A stretch of DNA of 6,071 nt from Candidatus Galloscillospira excrementavium (GTDB lineage Bacteria; Bacillota; Clostridia; Oscillospirales; Oscillospiraceae), in the NCBI GenBank assembly GCA_018711785.1, contig DVHW01000222.1, forward strand, positions 1-6,071, read 5' to 3'. A program made the translations under genes and the position numbers. Below, in pieces: positions 1-5,943 of the stretch (positions within the stretch are counted from its first letter, which is position 1; every line of letters begins with the position of its first letter). Below the pieces are notes generated by a model. That model searched no databases and was not told the origin of the DNA. It saw only the letters and a list, made by a program, of their open reading frames with translations.

Positions 1-90
1 CGGGAAGTGGTGATGGACTGGGGCCGCGTTGTGGAGGTGCTCCACTACGACGATGTTATGAACGGGGCGCTCCCCTCCGCCCAGCCGTGA
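1..90 (+). CDS. C-terminal end of an unidentified protein (partial)
   Basis: The first 90 bases read in frame 1 as 29 codons ending in TGA at 88-90. The gene's start lies left of the window. The visible tail begins REVVMDWGRVVEVLHYDDV and ends in a Pro/Ala-rich stretch. I recognise no family signature, so no function is offered. That it is a real gene end is supported by the strong plus-strand terminator beginning 6 bases after the stop codon, and by the sharp change of strand to the convergent flavoprotein gene that follows. The fragment is too short to exclude a chance open frame, although GTG/GTT/GAG-rich codon use fits a coding sequence in a GC-rich genome. Confidence 0.6.
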   Translation, partial: REVVMDWGRVVEVLHYDDVMNGALPSAQP

Positions 91-96
91 CTTACG

Positions 97-144
97 AAAG
101 AGCTCCCCGGCCTGCCAAGCAGGCCGGGGAGCTCTTTCTTTTTT
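97..144 (+). terminator. Strong rho-independent terminator
   Basis: Bases 97-115 pair perfectly with 119-137 (19 bp, CAA loop), and the right arm runs into CTTTTTT at 138-144. It sits just after the stop at 90 and terminates the plus-strand gene. Read on the minus strand the hairpin is the same, but it is followed only by TTTCG. It could therefore stop the flavoprotein transcript (ending at 156) only weakly, although no other terminator for that gene is visible. Confidence 0.93.
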
Positions 145-155
145 CCGAAGCCGGG

Positions 156-1754
156 TCACACGCCCAGGGCGGCATTTCGGCCGGCAATACGGCCGTAGGT
201 CAGCGCCATGGCATGGCTCAGGCCGGGCACTGTGGTGGAATACTCCACCGCGAACCGGTTGCCCTGGACATTCCCCGCCACATACAGGCCGGGGATGGGC
301 TTGCGGTCGGTATCAAAGCAGTGGGCCTCCCGGTCGCTCTCCAGGCCGCCCATGCACACCAGCATGCCGCCCGCCTCGAATTTCACCGCGTAGAACGGGC
401 CCTTCTCCAGGGGATAGAGCCGGTCAGGGCGCTTGCCGAAGTCGTCGTCGTGCCCCTTGCGGGCCAGCTCGTTATACCGTGCGATCTCGGCCAGGGCTTT
501 CTCCCGGGGCAGGCCCACCTGATCGATCAGCTCCTCGATGGTATCTGCCCGGACCGTCTGTCCCTTCTCCACCGAGGCGTCCAGGGCGCCCTGGGTCGTG
601 TAGCCGTCCCAGGCGGAAATGGCGGGGTTGATCTCTCCGGACTTCAGGTCCTCGTCCTCCAGGGCGTAGCACACTGAGCCGTGGCCCGGGCACATGTGGG
701 GCACCTGCTCCTTCCAGGCGCTGTCAAAGAACTGCCAGGCGGTCTTCTGGGGCTGGCGCTCCAGCTGGTTCTCCACCTGCTGGCCGGAGCAGTCCTCATT
801 CATGTAGCGCTCGCCGTTCAGGTTGAGCTGGAGGAAGGCGTCCACGCCCATGGCGCCGCCCATGTGGTGGATCATAGGGGCGTGGGGGCCGTCCTGCATT
901 TTGGCGCCGATCCAAAGACCCATCTTGTGGCCGTCTCCCACATTGGAGGGGTTGCCCTCGTGGTCGTTTCCGATCCAGAAATTGCTCACACCGTCGGTCC
1001 AGGGCACATAGTAGTGGGTCATCTCCCGGTTGCTGGAGTAGTCCCCGGTGGCCAGCACCACGCCCTTCCGGGCCAGGGCCTTGATGTACTTTCCGTCGGC
1101 GTCCTTGGCGATGAGCCCCTCCACACGTCCGCCGCCCTCCCGCAGGAGCTTGAGCACCCGGGTGGCGTAGTGGGAGACCAGCGTTCCTTCCGCGGCCGCC
1201 TTTTCCAGATTTCCCTTGAGCACGGGGACAAGCGTCGGCCGGATCCACGCCGTAGTCTGGTAGCAGGGCAGATACTCGCTCTCATGGACAAAGGGCTCCG
1301 GAGAGGGCATCCGTCTGGGCTGGACCCAGCACTTGGCCCCCTCGGGCACCGGCTGGGTCGTGTGGTCCAGTACAGGCACCTCGGGGCAGGCCTCCAGCAG
1401 CCAGTCAAAGTCCTCCCCGCAGTGGTCCGCCCAGGTCTTGAGAATGCGCTGGTCCACCCGGAAGCAGCTGTCCCGCATCAGGTCCCGCACAACTGCCTCG
1501 GTATCGATGTTGTCCCGGCCCCATTTGGCGGAGGTCTTGCAGTTCAGCGTGGCAAAATCTCCAAAGCGTCCCTGGGGGCCGTCGCACTTCTCGAATAGGA
1601 GGACCGAAGCGCCCGCCTCCACCGCAGAGCGCACTGCCGCCACGCCGGCGATGCCCGCCCCCACCACAATGACATCTGCCGTCTCGATGTGGTCGATCTC
1701 CGCCTCCGGGATCTCCGGGGGGGCTCCCAGCCACTTCATCTCATCTGTTGCCAT
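156..1754 (-). CDS. FAD-dependent oxidoreductase, fumarate reductase flavoprotein-like family
   Basis: A 532-residue flavoprotein of the FAD_binding_2 group, which includes fumarate reductase and ketosteroid dehydrogenase-like enzymes. It probably reduces or oxidises a small organic substrate using FAD; the substrate cannot be told from sequence. Visible motifs are a Rossmann dinucleotide site VVGAGIAG (residues 30-37), a second FAD contact LATGDYSSN (234-242), NGERYMNE (313-320) with R316 at the position of the catalytic arginine of fumarate reductases, and C-terminal GLYVAGN (489-495) followed by YGRIAGRNAA (520-529). There is no signal peptide, Tat motif, FMN-binding domain or heme-binding CxxCH, so a single-domain cytoplasmic enzyme is expected. 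It is cysteine-rich (about 12 Cys), which fits an anaerobe. I chose the ATG at 1752-1754 because GAAAGGA lies upstream, though at a long spacing of about 12 nt. An in-frame ATG at 1791-1793 would add 13 residues but has no ribosome binding site. No partner subunit gene is adjacent. Confidence 0.88.
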   Translation of the reverse strand: MATDEMKWLGAPPEIPEAEIDHIETADVIVVGAGIAGVAAVRSAVEAGASVLLFEKCDGPQGRFGDFATLNCKTSAKWGRDNIDTEAVVRDLMRDSCFRVDQRILKTWADHCGEDFDWLLEACPEVPVLDHTTQPVPEGAKCWVQPRRMPSPEPFVHESEYLPCYQTTAWIRPTLVPVLKGNLEKAAAEGTLVSHYATRVLKLLREGGGRVEGLIAKDADGKYIKALARKGVVLATGDYSSNREMTHYYVPWTDGVSNFWIGNDHEGNPSNVGDGHKMGLWIGAKMQDGPHAPMIHHMGGAMGVDAFLQLNLNGERYMNEDCSGQQVENQLERQPQKTAWQFFDSAWKEQVPHMCPGHGSVCYALEDEDLKSGEINPAISAWDGYTTQGALDASVEKGQTVRADTIEELIDQVGLPREKALAEIARYNELARKGHDDDFGKRPDRLYPLEKGPFYAVKFEAGGMLVCMGGLESDREAHCFDTDRKPIPGLYVAGNVQGNRFAVEYSTTVPGLSHAMALTYGRIAGRNAALGV

Positions 1755-1776
1755 CGTTTTGTCCCGTCCTTTCTCT

Positions 1777-1791
1777 GCCCACACTTTGGGC
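1777..1791 (-). other. Small hairpin upstream of the flavoprotein start
   Basis: GCCCA (1777-1781) pairs with TGGGC (1787-1791), giving a 5-bp stem with a 5-nt loop. It lies between the alternative upstream ATG at 1791-1793 and the putative AAAGGA ribosome binding site. A stem this short may be chance. I found no convincing minus-strand -35/-10 pair for this gene in 1755-1900. Confidence 0.3.
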
Positions 1792-1866
1792 ATCTTAACC
1801 GAAGTTTATCAGAGCAAAGCGGGAAACGATTGGATAAATCGGAGATGACAGGGAGAAGCCGCCTTG

Positions 1867-1895
1867 TTGACACTGCCCCTGCCGTCTTGTACAAT
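1867..1895 (+). promoter_or_regulatory. Sigma-A-type promoter for the NUDIX gene
   Basis: TTGACA at 1867-1872 and TACAAT at 1890-1895 are separated by exactly 17 bp: a perfect -35 and a one-mismatch -10. Transcription would be expected to begin near 1902, leaving a leader of about 120 nt before the TTG start at 2023. It reads away from the flavoprotein gene, which is divergent. Confidence 0.85.
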
Positions 1896-1917
1896 AGGCC
1901 TGTGAACATCATGGCCC

Positions 1918-1943
1918 AGTTTGCCTGGATAGGCCAACTTTTT
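1918..1943 (+). promoter_or_regulatory. Terminator-like hairpin in the NUDIX leader
   Basis: AGTTTGCCT (1918-1926) pairs with AGGCCAACT (1931-1939) with one T/C mismatch and a GGAT loop. The stem runs into five T residues (1939-1943). It begins about 16 nt after the predicted transcription start, so it could act as an attenuator or a weak early terminator. Stem strength is moderate (8 pairs). No antiterminator or recognised riboswitch class was identified. Confidence 0.5.
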
Positions 1944-1961
1944 ATCTTCCCCCAGCATAGG

Positions 1962-1997
1962 CCGTCCTCTCCGCCTCAACAGGGGTAGAGAGGACGG
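1962..1997 (+). promoter_or_regulatory. Second leader hairpin upstream of the NUDIX ribosome binding site
   Basis: CCGTCCTCTC (1962-1971) is perfectly complementary to GAGAGGACGG (1988-1997), a 10-bp stem. A short inner CCT/AGG pairing is possible at 1974-1976 and 1981-1983. It ends 9 nt before the Shine-Dalgarno sequence and is not followed by a T-run. A role in mRNA stability or translation is therefore more plausible than termination. Confidence 0.55.
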
Positions 1998-2006
1998 TAT
2001 TCTCTC

Positions 2007-2014
2007 AAAGGAGG
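2007..2014 (+). promoter_or_regulatory. Ribosome binding site that fixes a TTG start
   Basis: AAAGGAGG at 2007-2014 lies 8 nt before the TTG at 2023-2025. No ATG or GTG in the reading frame is comparably placed, so this site supports TTG initiation for the NUDIX hydrolase. Confidence 0.88.
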
Positions 2015-2022
2015 CCATTTCC

Positions 2023-2628
2023 TTGACCCTCTCTGATCTCAAAAACAAACTCCGGGACCACGCTCCCGGTCTCCAGGGCGTGCCCACCCACTATGGGGTG
2101 CTGGTGCCCGTGGTGGAGACCGCAGATGGCCTCTCCCTGCTCTTCGAGGTCCGTGCGAGCACTCTGAACCATCAGCCAAGGGAGGTCTGCTTCCCCGGCG
2201 GGAAGGTGGAGCCGGGCGAGTCACCTGAGGACTGTGCCCTGCGGGAGACCTGGGAGGAGCTGTCCATCCCCCGGTCCGACATCTCCCTCATCGCCCCGCT
2301 GGACTGCCTCTACCATCAGTCTGCCTTTCTGCTCCACCCCTATCTGGCCGAGGTGCGGCTAAATCACCTCTCCCCCAATCCGGCAGAGGTGCAGGAGACC
2401 TTCCTGGTCCCGTTCTCCTATTTCCAGACCCATCAGCCCATCACGTATGCCTATCCCCTGGTCCCCCAGGTAGGGGAGGATTTCCCCTATGACCTGATCG
2501 GCTTTCCCCAGGGATATCCCTGGAGGGGGGCGACAGCCGAGGTACCTATCTATCTCTATGAGGGCCGGGCCATCTGGGGTCTGACTGGACGGATCGTCCG
2601 GTGGCTGGTGGAACAGCTGGGGGAGTAG
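2023..2628 (+). CDS. NUDIX hydrolase, CoA pyrophosphatase (NudL/YeaB-like)
   Basis: A 201-residue soluble protein, the usual length for the family. Members cleave the pyrophosphate bond of coenzyme A and its derivatives to 3',5'-ADP and phosphopantetheine, using divalent metal. The NUDIX box spans G60 to I82: G60, E66, R74, E75, E78 and E79 are all present, so the metal-binding glutamates are intact. The usual glycine near the end of the box is S81. Just upstream, LLFEVRASTLNHQ followed by EVCFPGG (39-60) matches the UPF0035 motif that separates CoA pyrophosphatases from other NUDIX enzymes. An arginine (R53) replaces the glycine usually found after QP. The tail IWGLTGRIVRWL (184-195) is also typical. 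Translation starts at TTG. The gene stands alone with its own promoter and structured leader, and faces the ribosomal operon convergently. Substrate is inferred from family; another acyl-CoA or a dinucleotide remains possible. Confidence 0.88.
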   Translation: MTLSDLKNKLRDHAPGLQGVPTHYGVLVPVVETADGLSLLFEVRASTLNHQPREVCFPGGKVEPGESPEDCALRETWEELSIPRSDISLIAPLDCLYHQSAFLLHPYLAEVRLNHLSPNPAEVQETFLVPFSYFQTHQPITYAYPLVPQVGEDFPYDLIGFPQGYPWRGATAEVPIYLYEGRAIWGLTGRIVRWLVEQLGE

Positions 2629-2755
2629 CTCTCGTCGCCGCAAACTCTTCCATCTCTCGCCCCGTCGTTGTATCGCAGAGCTCACGGCTTCCGCTGCTTC
2701 TCTCCCAGCGGACGCGCTCTCTCGGCAGAGGCACCTCTTTCCGAGGCAGCAATAC
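2629..2755. other. Convergent intergenic region with hairpins, no gene
   Basis: No credible coding sequence lies here. Two inverted repeats are visible. TCCGCTG (2690-2696) pairs with CAGCGGA (2706-2712). CTCGG (2721-2725) pairs with CCGAG (2741-2745) around an inner AGAGG/CCTCT. Neither has a T-run on the plus strand, so neither is an obvious terminator for the NUDIX transcript. Confidence 0.5.
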
Positions 2756-2787
2756 AAAAACTCCCGCCCCAAATCGGGGCGGGAGTT
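2756..2787 (-). terminator. Rho-independent terminator of the alpha operon
   Basis: On the plus strand AACTCCCGCCCC (2759-2770) pairs perfectly with GGGGCGGGAGTT (2776-2787) around a 5-nt loop. In the minus-strand transcript the stem runs into a U-run of five (2760-2756), 23 nt after the rplQ stop. On the plus strand it is followed by CCTTCGTTCTTCCGTTTT, T-rich but broken. It may therefore also serve the NUDIX transcript, less efficiently. Confidence 0.92.
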
Positions 2788-2810
2788 CCTTCGTTCTTCC
2801 GTTTTCGTGC

Positions 2811-3152
2811 TTACACCAGCTGCACGATGGCCATCTCGGCCGCGTCGCCGCGGCGGGGGCCGATCTTCACCACACGGGTGTAGCCGCCCGCGCGGTCCTG
2901 ATACTTCAGGTTCAGCTCGCTGAACAGCTTCTTGGCCACGTCCTCCTTGGTGAGGAAGGCCAGCGCCTGGCGGTAGGCGGCCAGGTCGTTCTTCTTGGCC
3001 AGAGTGATCATCTTCTCGGCCAGGGGGGCCACCTCCTTGGCGCGGCTGAAGGTGGTCTTAATCTGGCCGTTCTCCAGCAGGTAGGTGGTCATGGCACGCA
3101 GCATGGCCATACGCTGGTCGGTGGGTTTGCCGAGCTTGCGGTGAGTAGACAT
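2811..3152 (-). CDS. rplQ: 50S ribosomal protein L17
   Basis: Large-subunit protein L17, 113 residues, the compact length typical of bacteria. The N-terminus [18 protein letters not shown] (4-21) and the C-terminal signature [20 protein letters not shown] (89-108) are family hallmarks. It binds 23S rRNA near the exit-tunnel region. The start is the ATG at 3150-3152: AGGAG at 3161-3165 lies 8 nt upstream. The upstream GTG at 3159-3161 would add three residues but overlaps that ribosome binding site, so it is rejected. It is the last gene of the operon and is followed 23 nt later by a strong terminator. It is separated from rpoA by an unusually long structured spacer. Confidence 0.97.
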   Translation of the reverse strand: MSTHRKLGKPTDQRMAMLRAMTTYLLENGQIKTTFSRAKEVAPLAEKMITLAKKNDLAAYRQALAFLTKEDVAKKLFSELNLKYQDRAGGYTRVVKIGPRRGDAAEMAIVQLV

Positions 3153-3322
3153 GGAAAACACTCCTCATCCCATTTCGCACCAGGCGAAATGCTTCAAAAT
3201 TCGTCCTGAAGGGGTCTCCCCCTCTGGAAAGCGCCGTCGGCCCGGGTCTCCCCGGGGCTGTGAGGGAACGTTACTTGCCCACAGCCGCCCTCCGCGCCGG
3301 ACGGGGCCGTCCGGCGGTGCAG
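3153..3322 (-). other. rpoA-rplQ spacer tiled with stem-loops
   Basis: This 170-nt gap holds no credible gene. In minus-strand order it can form stems at 3315-3296 (GCCGGACG with CGTCCGGC), 3286-3256 (7 bp GGCTGTG with CACAGCC, plus two further pairs after a bulge), 3256-3241 (CCCGGG, TCTC loop), 3228-3204 (ten pairs with one mismatch, one of them G-U) and 3191-3171 (CATTTCGC with GCGAAATG, perfect, 5-nt loop). The last ends 4 nt before the rplQ Shine-Dalgarno. The 10-mer GGGTCTCCCC occurs twice (3212-3221, 3244-3253). None of the stems has a good U-run, so RNA processing, stability or translational control fits better than termination. Confidence 0.65.
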
Positions 3323-4276
3323 TCAGTTGTTGCTGTCCTCGCTGGCCAGGCTCAGGCCCATCATAGCCAGCTTGTTGATGACCTCCTCCAGGCTCTTGCG
3401 GCCCAGATTGCGGACCTTCATCATCTCGTCCTCGGTCTTGGAGATCAGATCCTCCACCGTGTTGATGTTGGCCCGCTTGAGGCAGTTGAAGGAACGGACC
3501 GACAGGTCCAGTTCCTCGATGGTCAGCTCCAGCACCTTGTCCCGCTGGGTCTCCGCCTTCTCCACCACCGTGGACTTGGCGCCCATGGTCTCGCTGAGGT
3601 CGGTGAAGAGGACAAAGTGGTCGCAGAGGATGCGGGCACCCAGACTGACCGCGTCCCGGGCGGTGATGACGCCGTTGGTCCAGACCTCCAGCGTCAGCTT
3701 GTCATAGTCGGTCAGGTCTCCCACACGGGTGTTCTCCACCGTGTAGTTGACCTTGCGCACCGGGGTATACACGCTGTCCACCAGGATGACCCCGATGATG
3801 GACTGGGGATTCTTATTCCGGTCGGCGGTGACATAGCCCCGGCCATGGGCCAGGGTCAGCTCCATGTTCAGGCTGGCGTCCGGGCCCAGGGTGGCGATGT
3901 GCTGCTCGGGGTTGAGGATCTCCACCTCGCCGTCGGCCTTGATGTCGCCCGCTGTGACCTCACCCTCGCCGCTGGCCTCGATGTAGACGGTCTTCACGCC
4001 CTCCGGGTGGAGCTTGGCAATGATGGCCTTTACATTGAGCACGATCTCGGTCACATCTTCCTTGATGCCGGGGATCGTGGAGAACTCATGCTGCACGCCG
4101 GCGATCTTGATGGAGGTCACCGCAGTGCCGGGCAGGGAGGAGAGCAGAATGCGCCGCAGGGAGTTGCCCAGGGTGGTGCCGTAGCCCCGCTCCAGCGGTT
4201 CCACGACATACTTTCCGTAAGAGCTGTCTTCCGGGTTTTCCACACATTCGATGCGTGGCTTCTCGATTTCTACCAT
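3323..4276 (-). CDS. rpoA: DNA-directed RNA polymerase subunit alpha
   Basis: Full-length alpha subunit, 317 residues. It dimerises to nucleate RNA polymerase assembly and contacts UP elements and activators through its C-terminal domain. The N-terminal assembly domain (about 1-230) contains [22 protein letters not shown] (29-50), the conserved dimer and beta-contact region. An acidic linker-like segment leads into the C-terminal domain (about 245-310). There [12 protein letters not shown] (260-271) places R261, N264 and C265 at the positions of E. coli R265, N268 and C269 in the DNA-binding determinant. LGRKSLEEV (291-299) is the second helix-hairpin contact. The start ATG at 4274-4276 is preceded by AAGGAGGG (4283-4290), 7 nt away. 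Although co-oriented with the ribosomal genes, it is flanked on both sides by long structured spacers, unlike the tightly packed genes upstream. Confidence 0.99.
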   Translation of the reverse strand: MVEIEKPRIECVENPEDSSYGKYVVEPLERGYGTTLGNSLRRILLSSLPGTAVTSIKIAGVQHEFSTIPGIKEDVTEIVLNVKAIIAKLHPEGVKTVYIEASGEGEVTAGDIKADGEVEILNPEQHIATLGPDASLNMELTLAHGRGYVTADRNKNPQSIIGVILVDSVYTPVRKVNYTVENTRVGDLTDYDKLTLEVWTNGVITARDAVSLGARILCDHFVLFTDLSETMGAKSTVVEKAETQRDKVLELTIEELDLSVRSFNCLKRANINTVEDLISKTEDEMMKVRNLGRKSLEEVINKLAMMGLSLASEDSNN

Positions 4277-4403
4277 GTGTTACCCTCCTTCTTGCGGCGG
4301 GTCCAGGGCCCGCCGTGTGGTAGTTCAGCTCACCAATAAATCGAGGGTACTGTACCCCCGCGGGGACCGGCCGTCCGGGCCCCGCGGAGACATACTCTGT
4401 TTC
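4277..4403 (-). other. rpsD-rpoA spacer with three GC-rich hairpins
   Basis: This 127-nt gap has no credible gene. In minus-strand order it contains a long hairpin at 4387-4358 (CCGCGGGG with CCCCGCGG, an A/G mismatch, then CCGG with CCGG). Directly abutting it is GGGTACTGTACCC (4357-4345), a 5-bp stem with a 3-nt loop. A third, at 4315-4295 (CGGCGGG with CCCGCCG, 7-nt loop), ends 4 nt before the rpoA Shine-Dalgarno at 4290-4283. CGATTTATTGG follows the second stem, too weak a U-tract for a confident terminator call. I see no internal promoter. Confidence 0.65.
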
Positions 4404-5006
4404 TTACTTGGAGTACAGCTCGACGATGAGGTGCTCCTCGATGGGCAGATCGATGTCCTCCCGGGTGGGCAGCTGCACCACGGTGCCCTTCAGGGTGTTC
4501 TTCTCCCGCTCCAGCCACTTGGGCAGCAGCACGGAGGGGGCGTCCTCGCCGGTCAGGCGCTTAAACTTGACGGAGGAGCGGCTGGACTCCTTCACCTCGA
4601 TCACGTCGCCGGCCTTCACCAGATAGGAGGGGATGTCCACCCGCTGGCCGTTGACGGTGAAGTGGCCGTGGGTGGTCAGCTGACGGGCCTCCCGGCGGGT
4701 CATGGCGAAGCCCAGGCGGAACACCACGTTGTCCAGGCGGCGCTCCACCAGCACCAGCAGGTTGTCGCCGGTCTTGCCGGGCATGCTGGCGGCCTTCTCA
4801 TAGTAGGAGTGGAACTGCTTCTCCATGATGCCGTAGATGAACTTGACCTTCTGCTTCTCGGTCAGCTGGAGCGCATACTCGCTCTTCTTCTTTCTCATCT
4901 GGCCGCCGGGGTTGCGGTTGCTGGTCTTCTTGGCATAACCCATGGTGGCAGGAGAAATGCCCAGCGCGCGGCAGCGCTTGGCGATGGGCTGCATATTCTT
5001 AGCCAT
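4404..5006 (-). CDS. rpsD: 30S ribosomal protein S4, zinc-independent form
   Basis: Small-subunit assembly protein S4, 200 residues, which binds the 5' domain of 16S rRNA early and acts in decoding fidelity. The region [20 protein letters not shown] (39-58) and the S4 RNA-binding domain [20 protein letters not shown] (89-108) through VKAGDVIEV (130-138) are diagnostic. The N-terminus has only one cysteine (C12). The four-cysteine zinc site of many S4 proteins is therefore absent, making this a C-minus form. The start ATG at 5004-5006 follows GGAGG by 8 nt. It lies 18 nt downstream of rpsK. In E. coli S4 is the translational repressor of the alpha operon, and in Bacillus subtilis it represses its own separately located gene. 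Whether it regulates this operon cannot be seen here, because the operon leader is outside the window. Confidence 0.98.
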   Translation of the reverse strand: MAKNMQPIAKRCRALGISPATMGYAKKTSNRNPGGQMRKKKSEYALQLTEKQKVKFIYGIMEKQFHSYYEKAASMPGKTGDNLLVLVERRLDNVVFRLGFAMTRREARQLTTHGHFTVNGQRVDIPSYLVKAGDVIEVKESSRSSVKFKRLTGEDAPSVLLPKWLEREKNTLKGTVVQLPTREDIDLPIEEHLIVELYSK

Positions 5007-5024
5007 TGATACTTCCTCCTTCTC

Positions 5025-5429
5025 TTACACGCGGCGGCGCTTGGGCGGACGGCAGCCGTTGTGGGGGATGGGGGTCGCGTCCTTGATGAGGGTGACCTCC
5101 AGGCCCACGGCCTGAAGCGCACGGATGGCGGCCTCACGGCCGGCGCCGGGGCCCTTCACGTAGACCTCGACGGTCTTCAGTCCGTGCTCCATGGCGGCCT
5201 TGGCGGCCGTTTCGGCAGCGGTCTGCGCGGCGAAGGGGGTGGACTTCCGGGAGCCCCGGAAACCCAGGCCTCCGGAGGAGGCCCAGCTCAGGGCGTTGCC
5301 GCCCATGTCGGTCACGGTGACCATGGTATTGTTGAAGGAAGAGCGGATATGCACCTGGCCCTTCTCCACGTTCTTACGCTCGCGGCGCTTCCGCACCACT
5401 TTCTTGCCCTTGGTATTCGCAGCAGCCAT
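5025..5429 (-). CDS. rpsK: 30S ribosomal protein S11
   Basis: Small-subunit platform protein S11, 134 residues, which contacts 16S rRNA near the E site and the mRNA exit. A basic N-terminal extension ([14 protein letters not shown], 7-20) precedes the core, where [19 protein letters not shown] (27-45) is the family block. [13 protein letters not shown] (93-105) and the near-invariant tail [16 protein letters not shown] (119-134) confirm it. The start ATG at 5427-5429 has AAGGAGGG 7-8 nt upstream. That site overlaps the TAA of rpsM (5443-5445), an arrangement that favours translational coupling. Confidence 0.99.
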   Translation of the reverse strand: MAAANTKGKKVVRKRRERKNVEKGQVHIRSSFNNTMVTVTDMGGNALSWASSGGLGFRGSRKSTPFAAQTAAETAAKAAMEHGLKTVEVYVKGPGAGREAAIRALQAVGLEVTLIKDATPIPHNGCRPPKRRRV

Positions 5430-5442
5430 TGCTTATCCCTCC

Positions 5443-5811
5443 TTACTTCTTCTTGTTCGCGACGGTGCGCTTGGGTCCCTTGCGGGTCCGGGCGTTGTTC
5501 TTGGTGTGCTGGCCGCGGACGGGCAGGCCCTTGCGGTGCCGGATACCCCGGTAGCAGCCGATCTCGGTCAGGCGCTTGATGTCCATTGCGATGTCGCGGC
5601 GCAGATCGCCCTCCACGGTGTGGTTGTGGTTGATATACTCGCGGAGCTTGGCCTCTTCCTCCTCGGTCAGGTCCTTGACCCGGGTATCGGGGTTGATGCC
5701 AGTCGCCTTGAGGATCTTGTTGGCGCTGGTGCGCCCGATGCCGAAGATGTAGGTCAGACCGATCTCGATCCGCTTCTCCCTCGGCAAGTCAATGCCGGCA
5801 ATACGTGCCAT
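5443..5811 (-). CDS. rpsM: 30S ribosomal protein S13
   Basis: Small-subunit head protein S13, 122 residues, which bridges to the large subunit and contacts P-site tRNA through its basic tail. The start [20 protein letters not shown] (1-20), the helix-two-turn-helix region through about residue 60, [16 protein letters not shown] (86-101) and the lysine-rich tail are all typical. H102 and N105 replace the more common arginine and threonine of the RGQRTKTNART block, a minor variation. The AAAAGGAGG ribosome binding site overlaps the rpmJ stop codon and lies about 11 nt from the ATG at 5809-5811, longer than for the other genes. No better start is available, and the N-terminal sequence fixes this one. 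Confidence 0.99.
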   Translation of the reverse strand: MARIAGIDLPREKRIEIGLTYIFGIGRTSANKILKATGINPDTRVKDLTEEEEAKLREYINHNHTVEGDLRRDIAMDIKRLTEIGCYRGIRHRKGLPVRGQHTKNNARTRKGPKRTVANKKK

Positions 5812-5829
5812 ATTCTTCAGCGCCTCCTT

Positions 5830-5943
5830 TTAACCTTGTCTCTGCTTGTGCTTGGGGTTTTCGCAAATGACCATGACTTTGCCCTTGCGCTTGATGATCT
5901 TGCACTTCTCGCACATGGGCTTCACGGACGGTCTGACTTTCAT
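5830..5943 (-). CDS. rpmJ: 50S ribosomal protein L36, zinc-binding form
   Basis: A 37-residue protein read on the minus strand from ATG at 5941-5943 to TAA at 5830-5832. It begins [20 protein letters not shown] and ends [10 protein letters not shown]11, C14, C27 and H32 form the zinc ribbon of the C-plus L36 type. L36 binds 23S rRNA and is among the smallest ribosomal proteins. AGGAGG lies 8 nt upstream of the start. It is the first gene of the operon visible here and is 18 nt from rpsM. Retention of the zinc ligands contrasts with their loss in the S4 of the same operon. Confidence 0.98.
   Translation of the reverse strand: MKVRPSVKPMCEKCKIIKRKGKVMVICENPKHKQRQG

Noticed and set aside
681..1598. 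305-codon plus-strand open frame opposite the flavoprotein
   Set aside because: The minus-strand frame has clear FAD-binding motifs. The antisense product has no motif and the His/Val/Gly/Leu-rich composition typical of shadows.
1755..1793. Earlier ATG start for the flavoprotein at 1793
   Set aside because: Nothing resembling a ribosome binding site precedes it, and the added 13 residues are not part of a recognisable domain or signal peptide.
1911..1988. 25-codon leader peptide upstream of the NUDIX gene
   Set aside because: It has no ribosome binding site, starts about 9 nt from the predicted transcription start, and shows no run of a regulatory amino acid.
3153..3161. Earlier GTG start for rplQ
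   Set aside because: The GTG lies within the Shine-Dalgarno region that serves the ATG at 3152, and L17 homologues begin at or near the latter.
3260..4339. 359-codon plus-strand open frame opposite rpoA
   Set aside because: It is antisense to an unmistakable rpoA, its translation is low-complexity and rich in G, H, L, V and D, and it has no family motif. It is a GC-bias shadow.
4251..5009. 252-codon plus-strand open frame opposite rpsD
   Set aside because: It mirrors rpsD almost end to end and its translation is repetitive and motif-free.
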